14,277 bases of DNA, taken from contig CAZITV010000042.1 of assembly GCA_964542255.1 (NCBI GenBank), forward strand, positions 1 through 14,277, read 5' to 3'. Shown piece after piece: positions 1 to 5,453 of this stretch. The position numbers and the translations under genes were made by a program. The stretch comes from CAYMSF01 sp964542255 (GTDB lineage Bacteria; Verrucomicrobiota; Lentisphaeria; Victivallales; Victivallaceae). Position 1 is the stretch's first letter. Each line of letters starts with the position of its first letter. The notes beneath the pieces are model-generated. The model made no database searches. It had not been told where the DNA came from and worked only from the letters and a program-made list of their open reading frames with translations.

Positions 1-15
1 AATGTATTAGTTTTT

Positions 16-39
16 CTCTGTGACTTTGTACCTCCGTGT
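16..39. repeat. three tandem 8-base units, consensus CTYYGTGN
   Basis: Three consecutive units, CTCTGTGA, CTTTGTAC and CTCCGTGT, lie head to tail near the left edge. From memory, CTCTGTG-type tracts like this are common in environmental bacterial genomes, near genes for GxxExxE proteins and four-helix-bundle proteins. On the minus strand the same bases read HGGTKSQRKT, which resembles the start of such proteins. However, that frame meets a TGA upstream and has no ATG, so I do not call a gene. The rest of bases 1-244 shows no gene on either strand that I can support. A weak promoter for the next gene may be TTGGCC (176-181) with TATAAC (199-204). Confidence 0.35.
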
Positions 40-244
40 GAGATAACGTTCAGGATGACCCAGTTGTCATATAAAGACTGAGCTGTTGCGAACGGGGTTG
101 AATGTAAGCAATAATTGTTGTTGTTTCATTGTTTTTTTATTTAATGAGTGTAAGTTGACATGATAATGAGTAATTTTGGCCGGTTTACAGCAGCAGAATA
201 TAACCTGTAAGCAGCAGTTGATAAATTTGTTACACCGGAGCTAT

Positions 245-1114
245 ATGAGGCGTTTTATCTTTATTGTTTGTTTGCTCGCGGTGCTGCCACTGTTGGCGGA
301 CGATAGCAAACAATATGTTGTCGCCACCTGGAATATGAAATGGCTGGGCGGCAGCGTCGGCGCGCTTGACGATTCCAATAATACTCACCGCTACGTGAAT
401 GAAGTATTGGGCTCAAACGCAACTATTTTTGCTCTGCAGGAAGTTACCCCGTCTCATTCGGATAACAACGTTGCTAAATGCCATTATCTTGACCTTATTG
501 TCAGCGGGTTAAAAAAACACCGCCAAAAGTGGACATATTATGTCGATTTGAAAAATGAATCGCAACGGCTGGGATTTCTCTATGACCCCGCTGTCTGGAC
601 ATTGATTGAGGCAAAAAGCATTACTCCGGGTAGTACTTTCAATGGAAAAATGCGAAAACCGCTATTGGCATCGTTTAGCGCCGCCGGCAATCCAAATTTT
701 ATCCTGAATATTATCAATATTCATCTCAAGGCTTTCCCGGATGGGAAAGAGATCAGAGAAAACCAGTTCGAACAACTAGCCGAATGGCTTAAAAAAAATA
801 ATACCGGCGCATATACAATCATTTGCGGCGATACTAATATTTACAATGATGAAGCAGACCCGGCCATCATCCTCAAGGACGCCGGATTTACAGAAGGCAA
901 ATCCAGTGAGAATACCGCTATCTATAATAACTCATTAAGCCAGCGTTTTGACCGTTTTTATCTCTGCCGCGCATTGGTCAAAAAAATAAAATCATCCGGC
1001 GGCAGCTGCATGGTGGACTCCAAGCAAGAGTCAGCCAACGGCAACTACCGCGATTACGCCAGTAACGTCTCCGACCATTTTCCTGTAACATTCACTTTTA
1101 CCATCCGCCCCTGA
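245..1114 (+). CDS. endonuclease/exonuclease/phosphatase family protein, probably secreted
   Basis: This 289-residue protein has the full EEP-superfamily signature. It shows WN (N30, metal-site region), QE (E66, metal ligand), GDTN (D196-N198) and SDH (S276-H278, catalytic histidine). Members are Mg-dependent phosphodiesterases acting on nucleic acids, phospholipids or inositol phosphates; the substrate cannot be read from the sequence. I start at ATG 245 because GGAG (237-240) sits four bases upstream. That start also gives a signal peptide: MRR, a hydrophobic stretch at residues 4-17, and probable cleavage after A18. An in-frame TTG at 176 would add 23 residues before the hydrophobic stretch and has no ribosome site. 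A secreted DNase-like or phosphodiesterase role is inferred. It converges on the radical SAM gene with 62 bases between them and no obvious terminator hairpin. Confidence 0.88.
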   Translation: MRRFIFIVCLLAVLPLLADDSKQYVVATWNMKWLGGSVGALDDSNNTHRYVNEVLGSNATIFALQEVTPSHSDNNVAKCHYLDLIVSGLKKHRQKWTYYVDLKNESQRLGFLYDPAVWTLIEAKSITPGSTFNGKMRKPLLASFSAAGNPNFILNIINIHLKAFPDGKEIRENQFEQLAEWLKKNNTGAYTIICGDTNIYNDEADPAIILKDAGFTEGKSSENTAIYNNSLSQRFDRFYLCRALVKKIKSSGGSCMVDSKQESANGNYRDYASNVSDHFPVTFTFTIRP

Positions 1115-1176
1115 TTGCAATAATTTATATCAGCGGGTGTTATACCGATTAAGAGCATTTATATTGTTGGAGGGTG

Positions 1177-2040
1177 CTACAGGAACATTGGGGTGGCACC
1201 GGGACCGTTTTTGTCGAGCCTGCCATAGCGCAGCAGGTGTTCTAGTTCGAACAGCATTCGGGCGCGGTCCTGCGGGAATCTGCCGCTCAGTGGAACCGGG
1301 TTGGAGCTGTGATTGGCGCGAAATACGGTTTTGTTGAGTTCTAGCTTGCCAACGATGGTGTGCAGTTCCTCGACTGCGTCATATTCGGAGAGTGTTTGGT
1401 ATTGCGGGAACGGCGGGAGATTTAACACTTCAATGAAGCGCAGTGCGGAGAGAATACGCGGCTGCATGATATTGATAGCGCGGGCGGTTGCCTCGGCATG
1501 ACTTTGCGAATATTGTTTTCCGCCCAGACCGAGCAGAAACATTACTGAACATTTCAATCCGGCATTTTGTGCTGAATTGACGGCATCAATCATTGTGCTG
1601 ACGGTTTCGTGTTTATTGACCAAATCCAGCAGTTGCTGTGAACCGCTTTCTAGTCCGAGATAGAGAGTACTCAGTTTAAGACTTTTTAATTCCATTAATT
1701 GTTCTGGAGTTTTGGCATTAATTGAGCTGCCATTGGCGTAGAGATTGACTCTGGCGAGATTGGGAAAATGCTGATTGAGTTCCTGCAGAATCAATTTTAA
1801 ATCGTTGAACGGCAAATGCATGATATCACCATCAGCGAGAAAGATGCGCGAAGTTGAGGAATAAATTTTACCGGCGGCGGCAATTTCCTGCATCAATTCA
1901 TCATGATTCCGGCGAACGTATTTGACGCTTTTGTACATCGCGCAAAATCGGCAAGTATTATGCGGGCAACCATAAGCGGCTTGAATAATTAAACTGTCTG
2001 CTTCGGCAGGAGGGCGGAAAAGCGGTTCGCGGTATTTCAT
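1177..2040 (-). CDS. radical SAM protein of unknown substrate (CX4CX2C type)
   Basis: A 287-residue radical SAM enzyme. The cluster motif is C25-P-H-N-T-C30-R-F-C33, a CX4CX2C spacing instead of the usual CX3CX2C. The following AMYKSVKY and later YLGLESGSQQLL (with its conserved glutamate) fit a family of short, uncharacterised radical SAM proteins that I know only by sequence. It should bind [4Fe-4S] and S-adenosylmethionine and act in the cytoplasm; the substrate is unknown. There is no extra cysteine-rich C-terminal domain. The start codon overlaps the stop of the upstream four-helix-bundle gene in an ATGA, so translation is probably coupled. The AGGGAG-type ribosome site lies inside the end of the upstream repeat tail. 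This gene is the last of the leftward run. Confidence 0.87.
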   Translation of the reverse strand: MKYREPLFRPPAEADSLIIQAAYGCPHNTCRFCAMYKSVKYVRRNHDELMQEIAAAGKIYSSTSRIFLADGDIMHLPFNDLKLILQELNQHFPNLARVNLYANGSSINAKTPEQLMELKSLKLSTLYLGLESGSQQLLDLVNKHETVSTMIDAVNSAQNAGLKCSVMFLLGLGGKQYSQSHAEATARAINIMQPRILSALRFIEVLNLPPFPQYQTLSEYDAVEELHTIVGKLELNKTVFRANHSSNPVPLSGRFPQDRARMLFELEHLLRYGRLDKNGPGATPMFL

Positions 2041-2510
2041 CTCTCCCTCTCCCTATCTTCATCCCTATCGTAATCGCTATCGCTATCGTAATCGCAATCT
2101 TCATCGCCATCGCATATGCAATCGCTATCGTGACCGCTATCGTAATCGCAATTCTCCTCCCTAACTGAATATTCCCGTTGCGCCAATTTTGTCAGCATTG
2201 AAACAATTCGGCTGAGCATTTGTTTGGCTTCAAGATTTTCGTTTTTGGAAAGCGCACCTCCGATTTCGAGGATATCCTGGATTGCGGCACATTCCAAAGC
2301 GGAACCACGGGAAATTTCAAAAAATCGTTTTCTGTCTCCATTCGAAGTTTTTCCATTGCCCTCGGCAAGGTTTAACGGAATTGACTGTGATGCCCGTATC
2401 AACTGGTCACGTGCACTGCGGTGTTTCCCTTTTAATGTTTCAGAAATATCCAGTGCCCATTTGACATAACTCAACGATACTTTATAAACATCAAGATTTT
2501 CGTGGCCGAA
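2037..2510 (-). CDS. four-helix-bundle protein (23S rRNA-IVS-like), 5' end lost in gap, acidic repeat tail
   Basis: The visible 157 residues begin FGHENLDVYK and include RDQLIRASQSIPLNLAEGNGK and RGSALECAAI-type segments (core of about 120 residues). These are classic for the S23/IVS-like four-helix-bundle family, small cytoplasmic proteins of unclear function that are often encoded in intervening sequences or as stray cassettes. Relatives start only a few residues before FGHE, so the true start should be just inside the N run. The last 37 residues are low complexity, with Asp at almost every second position (14 Asp, 4 Glu, 4 Cys) ending in RERER. They are encoded by the hexanucleotide repeat at 2055-2156. 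A reading frame through the gap to 2651 can be drawn, but the gap length is unknown, so residues upstream of 2510 should not be trusted. Confidence 0.85.
   Translation of the reverse strand, partial: FGHENLDVYKVSLSYVKWALDISETLKGKHRSARDQLIRASQSIPLNLAEGNGKTSNGDRKRFFEISRGSALECAAIQDILEIGGALSKNENLEAKQMLSRIVSMLTKLAQREYSVREENCDYDSGHDSDCICDGDEDCDYDSDSDYDRDEDRERER
2055..2156. repeat. degenerate hexanucleotide repeat, plus-strand unit ATCGNN, 17 units
   Basis: Seventeen consecutive six-base units are seen on the plus strand. They include ATCGTA, ATCGCT, ATCGCA and ATCGCC, with drifted units such as ATCTTC, ATCCCT, TATGCA, ACCGCT and ATTCTC. On the coding (minus) strand this gives alternating Asp-X dipeptides. 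Because the unit is six bases, gain or loss of units lengthens or shortens the tail by two residues without a frameshift. The drift between units suggests an old array and not a recent expansion. Confidence 0.85.
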
Positions 2511-2610
2511 NNNNNNNNNNNNNNNNNNNNNNNNNNNNNNNNNNNNNNNNNNNNNNNNNNNNNNNNNNNNNNNNNNNNNNNNNNNNNNNNNNNNNNNNNN
2601 NNNNNNNNNN
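2511..2610. other. assembly gap, 100 Ns
   Basis: Exactly 100 Ns, the conventional placeholder for a scaffold gap of unknown size. It removes the 5' end of the four-helix-bundle gene and an unknown amount of sequence before it. Any distance or frame measured across it is meaningless. Confidence 0.98.
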
Positions 2611-2616
2611 GCGCGC

Positions 2617-2648
2617 ATTATAGGATATTTGACAGGTGAGCGGTTAAA
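2617..2648 (-). promoter_or_regulatory. candidate promoter for the four-helix-bundle gene
   Basis: Reading the minus strand, a perfect TATAAT (2622-2617) lies downstream of the hemW stop and next to the gap. The upstream box is weak: TTTAAC (2648-2643) at 20 bases or TTAACC (2647-2642) at 19 bases. If real, it would transcribe the four-helix-bundle and radical SAM genes independently of hemW. Confidence 0.33.
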
Positions 2649-2670
2649 CATACGATATTTGCTTTATAAT

Positions 2671-3792
2671 TTATTCCAGCCATACTTCGGCGACGGAATT
2701 CCAGAATAAGAGACCTTTTTCGGTCAAGCGGATGCTATCCGGTTGGACGCTGATTAACTCTTTGTGACGTTGTTTGACTTTTTCCGCGCGTGTCAGCATG
2801 TTTTGCCATTCGACCGGTAATATGCGCTGGAGATAGACTTTTTCCCAGATTTCTCTGGTCCAGCCGGGGACGGTGCGCAAGCCGATGATAAAAATTTCCA
2901 TCATGCGGTATTCGGGGTCCAGTATATCCATTTCCGGTGGGCGTTTATTGAGCCATTGTTCCAGTGATTGAGGTTGCGTCCAGCGGTTCTTGCCGTCAAA
3001 CGACGTTGCGGCTGGACCGAGTCCCAAATATGGCTGACCGTACCACACATTCATATTGTGGCGGCATTCAAGACCAGGAATACAGTAATTGGATATTTCA
3101 TAGCGCTGCATTTGACGTTCAGCGAGGATTTTCCCGGTATCTTCCCACATGGTGGCGGTGAGTTCATCGTCAACTTTTTCGTGATGCTGTAATTTTTCCG
3201 CGAGTTCAGTGCCGTGTTCGATAGTTAGGCAGTAGCAGGAGAGATGAGATAAATTATGTGAAAGGGCGGTTTTGAGCTCTTCCTGCCAATCTTCAAGGGT
3301 TTGACCGGGAATACCGTAGATGAGGTCGAGATTAAGTGTGATGGGGTGATGTCCCTTCATGCACTGCAAAACGTGCTCGATTTCCTGGTTTTCGGCTTCT
3401 CTGCCGAGCCAGCCGCGGTGACCGGAGTGAAACGTTTGGATGCCGACGCTCAGGCGGTTAACGAAATCCAGCGCCGTGTCAATTTTTTCGGCATCGAGAG
3501 ATTCCGGATTGCACTCCATGGAAATTTCCGTATCTGGAGTTACCGGAACATATTTTTTGATTAAATCGAAGAGCTTGACCAATTCCGTTGGAGAGAGCAG
3601 CGACGGGGTGCCGCCGCCAATGTAAACGGTTTGTGATGGCAAAGTTAAATTGGCTTCACTCAAATCCTCTTCCAAGCGCACCAAATATTCTTCAATTTGA
3701 ACGCGCTTCGGCGACGGCAACGAAAAAAAACTGCAGTAACTGCATTTCTTGCTGCAGAATGGGATGTGGATATAGATATTTTCAAAAATCAT
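2671..3792 (-). CDS. hemW: HemW, radical SAM heme chaperone (coproporphyrinogen oxidase-like)
   Basis: A 373-residue radical SAM protein with C13-X3-C17-X2-C20-S-F. The fourth cysteine typical of HemN (CX3CX2CXC) is replaced by Phe, which separates HemW from the true oxygen-independent coproporphyrinogen oxidase. Other family landmarks are IGGGTPS, ECNPES, RLSVGIQTF, RYEISNY and CRHNMNVWYGQPYLGLGP. HemW binds heme and a [4Fe-4S] cluster and is thought to deliver heme to respiratory proteins. The ATG at 3792 is preceded by CAGGAAAAT, a good ribosome site. The gene follows the flavoprotein gene by 51 bases in the same direction and is probably co-transcribed. No heme biosynthesis or cytochrome genes are visible nearby. 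Confidence 0.9.
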   Translation of the reverse strand: MIFENIYIHIPFCSKKCSYCSFFSLPSPKRVQIEEYLVRLEEDLSEANLTLPSQTVYIGGGTPSLLSPTELVKLFDLIKKYVPVTPDTEISMECNPESLDAEKIDTALDFVNRLSVGIQTFHSGHRGWLGREAENQEIEHVLQCMKGHHPITLNLDLIYGIPGQTLEDWQEELKTALSHNLSHLSCYCLTIEHGTELAEKLQHHEKVDDELTATMWEDTGKILAERQMQRYEISNYCIPGLECRHNMNVWYGQPYLGLGPAATSFDGKNRWTQPQSLEQWLNKRPPEMDILDPEYRMMEIFIIGLRTVPGWTREIWEKVYLQRILPVEWQNMLTRAEKVKQRHKELISVQPDSIRLTEKGLLFWNSVAEVWLE

Positions 3793-3843
3793 ATTTTCCT
3801 GAAAACCGCCGCCAAAATAATTTTTGCTGATGCAGCGATGTGA

Positions 3844-4422
3844 TTATTGAACTAAAGAAGCACCAAACGCAACGGCTTTTTCTTTGATTTCAAGATTATC
3901 ATTGAGCGTCGCCGGGTCATGCGGGGCGAACGGTATCAGCAGGCTTTGATGTTTTTTTCCGGTTAATCCGGCGATTTTTCTCACTGTGGCATCAACGAGG
4001 TCAAGTCCGCTGCCGGTATCGCCGCCGCAACAGGAGATTAAACCGAATTGAAGTTTATGCAGTGGATGGATAATTTCATCATCTTTGAATTTATAGAGCG
4101 AAAACATTCGGTCAAGCAGCTGTTTTAACTGTGCGGAAAAGCCGAAAAAATAGACCGGAGTGGCCAGCACCAGCATATCATAATCGGGGATTGATGCGAT
4201 TAAGTCGGAGACTTCATCGCGGATAATGCACCGGAAATCTTCCGATTGCTGGCATGCATAACAGGAAAGACATCCTGCAGCCTTGAAGTTCAATCTTGCA
4301 ACATCGACGACTTTAACACTGGAGCCTTGCTCGCGTATCCCGTCTGCAGCCCAACCACAAATTGTCGCAGTATTGCCGTGTTTACGCGGACTGCCAAATA
4401 AAATTAAAACCTTTTTACTCAT
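3844..4422 (-). CDS. NAD(P)H-dependent flavodoxin-fold oxidoreductase, iron-sulfur flavoprotein-like
   Basis: A 192-residue FMN-reductase/flavodoxin-family protein. GSPRKHGNT (residues 10-18) is the FMN phosphate-binding loop, and ATPVYFFGFSAQLKQLLDR is the typical second flavin-contact segment. Between them, C51-X2-C54-X2-C57-X7-C65 followed by IIRDE matches the compact CX2CX2CX(4-7)C motif. That motif binds [4Fe-4S] in archaeal iron-sulfur flavoproteins (Isf). Likely role: cytoplasmic electron transfer or reduction of oxygen, peroxide or quinone-like acceptors. It lies between the peroxiredoxin and hemW genes on the same strand, which fits oxidative-stress or anaerobic redox work. The ATG at 4422 has only a weak GGGGT ribosome site. 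Some flavodoxin-family members keep these cysteines without a proven cluster, so Fe-S binding is an inference. Confidence 0.85.
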   Translation of the reverse strand: MSKKVLILFGSPRKHGNTATICGWAADGIREQGSSVKVVDVARLNFKAAGCLSCYACQQSEDFRCIIRDEVSDLIASIPDYDMLVLATPVYFFGFSAQLKQLLDRMFSLYKFKDDEIIHPLHKLQFGLISCCGGDTGSGLDLVDATVRKIAGLTGKKHQSLLIPFAPHDPATLNDNLEIKEKAVAFGASLVQ

Positions 4423-4485
4423 ATTACCCCAATCAGTAAGCCGGTGAAAGTATCATTTATCCCAAACGGCCATTTACATGCCATA

Positions 4486-4599
4486 CGGGAACTGTCACAA
4501 AACGCCATTTCTGTTAACAATTTTTGATAATTACTGCTTAGCCCGGGTAGATTTACTCGAGCCGCATAACAATCAATGACTATTTGGCAACAGTTCCCG
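4486..4599. repeat. 10-bp perfect inverted repeat bounding a 114-base intergenic block
   Basis: CGGGAACTGT (4486-4495) is repeated in perfect inverted form as ACAGTTCCCG (4590-4599), 94 bases apart. Together they bracket most of the intergenic space between the peroxiredoxin stop and the flavoprotein start. There is no ORF inside and no clear target-site duplication outside. It could be a small MITE-like relic, a widely spaced RNA stem in the peroxiredoxin 3' region, or chance. Confidence 0.4.
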
Positions 4600-4604
4600 A
4601 GTAA

Positions 4605-5195
4605 TTATTTTTCCATATCAGCGAGATACGATGCGACACCGGCGGCGGTCGGTTTCATGCCTTTTTCGCCAGCATGCCAGTTGGCCGGGCAGACTTCGCC
4701 GTATTTTTCGGTGAATTGCAGAGCGTCAACGAGCCGGATTACCTCATCCACGCTTCTGCCGAGCGGCAGGTCATTGACAAGGGCGTGCCGGACGATGCCG
4801 TCTTTATCGATCAGGAATAAACCGCGCAGTGCGATGGCTTCATTTAACAGTACGCCGTAGTTGCGGCTGATATTCTTGTCCAAATCTGCGACCATGGTAT
4901 ATTGGACATTGCCGATGCCGCCATCGCGCAATGCGGTATTTTTCCATGCCAAATGGGTGAAATGTGAGTCAACAGATACGCTGACGACTTCAGTATTGCG
5001 TTTTTTTAATTCAGCCAGACTGCGGTCGAAGGCAATTAATTCTGACGGGCAGACAAAAGTAAAATCCAAAGGATAGAAAAACAGCACGACATATTTGCCG
5101 CGCAAAGATGACAATTGGAATTCTGCGAAAGTATTATCCGGCATTACAGCCTGAGCTTTGAAATCCGGTGCGGCCTTGGTTACTAATGTACACAT
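4605..5195 (-). CDS. typical 2-Cys peroxiredoxin (AhpC/Prx1 family)
   Basis: A 196-residue thiol peroxidase. The active-site motif FYPLDFTFVCPSE gives P42-X3-T46-X2-C49, with C49 the peroxidatic cysteine. GEVCPANW near the C-terminus gives resolving C169. Both are present, so it is a typical 2-Cys enzyme forming inter-subunit disulfides and reducing H2O2, organic peroxides or peroxynitrite in the cytoplasm. GGIG (residues 92-95) matches the GGLG region, but the C-terminus ends YLADMEK without the YF motif of over-oxidation-sensitive enzymes. The start is secure: AGGAGG (minus strand, 5206-5201) lies five bases before the ATG. It is the first gene of the leftward run and shares a divergent upstream region with the GT39-like gene. 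No reductase (AhpF or thioredoxin reductase) is in the window. Confidence 0.95.
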   Translation of the reverse strand: MCTLVTKAAPDFKAQAVMPDNTFAEFQLSSLRGKYVVLFFYPLDFTFVCPSELIAFDRSLAELKKRNTEVVSVSVDSHFTHLAWKNTALRDGGIGNVQYTMVADLDKNISRNYGVLLNEAIALRGLFLIDKDGIVRHALVNDLPLGRSVDEVIRLVDALQFTEKYGEVCPANWHAGEKGMKPTAAGVASYLADMEK

Positions 5196-5217
5196 GGTGT
5201 CCTCCTGGTGATATTTT

Positions 5218-5236
5218 GAAGCTAACGCTTCCGTTA
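5218..5236 (-). promoter_or_regulatory. two overlapping, mutually exclusive small hairpins in the peroxiredoxin leader
   Basis: GAAGC (5218-5222) pairs with GCTTC (5227-5231) around TAAC. TAACG (5223-5227) pairs with CGTTA (5232-5236) around CTTC. The arms overlap, so only one can form at a time. They sit 12 bases before the AGGAGG ribosome site in the transcript. They are short (5 bp each), so regulation is only a suggestion. Confidence 0.3.
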
Positions 5237-5253
5237 AAGTTCACTTTTTAGTC

Positions 5254-5321
5254 TTTGCCGCAAACGGTTGCGTCTGGCCCGCATAAACTAGTTTAAACCA
5301 GTTTTTGCAAACCGCAAAAAC
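5254..5321. promoter_or_regulatory. cluster of palindromes, candidate operators upstream of the peroxiredoxin gene
   Basis: Three inverted repeats occur in 68 bases: TTTGC-C-GCAAA (5254-5264); AAACTAGTTT (5285-5294) with a near copy AAACCAGTTT directly after (5295-5304); and GTTTTTGC-AAACC-GCAAAAAC (5301-5321, 8-bp arms). The first and last share TTTGC...GCAAA half-sites whose centres are about 52 bases apart, close to five helical turns. This arrangement suits a DNA-binding regulator. I do not recognise a PerR, OxyR or Fur consensus. Confidence 0.45.
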
Positions 5322-5331
5322 ACTTATGCTA

Positions 5332-5360
5332 TAACTAATCACGTTTTTTGCTAATGTCAA
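5332..5360 (-). promoter_or_regulatory. candidate leftward promoter for the peroxiredoxin gene
   Basis: On the minus strand a perfect TTGACA (5360-5355) is followed after 17 bases by TAGTTA (5337-5332), which is a poor -10. A transcript from here would carry a leader of about 130 bases containing the palindrome cluster and the two small hairpins. The good -35 is offset by the weak -10, so this is tentative. Confidence 0.3.
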
Positions 5361-5362
5361 AT

Positions 5363-5391
5363 TTGAAAATCCATCACATTCACTCTAGATT
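5363..5391 (+). promoter_or_regulatory. candidate rightward promoter for the GT39-like/LOG/HD genes
   Basis: TTGAAA (5363-5368) and TAGATT (5386-5391) are separated by 17 bases, a reasonable sigma70-type promoter. Its -35 box shares the palindrome TCAAATTTGA (5357-5366) with the -35 of the leftward candidate, so the two promoters would be back to back. Confidence 0.42.
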
Positions 5392-5453
5392 TACTATTCG
5401 CTGATTTGCAGCTTTATTCTGCCGCAGCGCTTATTAAATTTTAAAGGTGAGAT

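Noticed and set aside
1..120. Partial minus-strand GxxExxE-type gene at the left edge (HGGTKSQRKT)
   Set aside because: No start codon in that frame and a TGA shortly upstream; only about 15 residues are visible.
176..244. TTG start adding 23 residues to the EEP protein
   Set aside because: No ribosome site, and it would put a polar stretch before a clear signal peptide; ATG 245 with GGAG is better.
2037..2651. A single 204-residue ORF across the N run beginning MFNRSP
   Set aside because: The 100-N gap has unknown true length, so frame and continuity are accidental. The four-helix-bundle family normally starts within a few residues of FGHE.
2671..3792. HemN, oxygen-independent coproporphyrinogen oxidase
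   Set aside because: The fourth cysteine of the HemN motif is Phe, and YLGLGP/CRHN features fit HemW.
4441..4604. Insertion sequence between the Prx and flavoprotein genes
   Set aside because: No transposase, no ORF and no target duplication; only the short inverted repeat is real.
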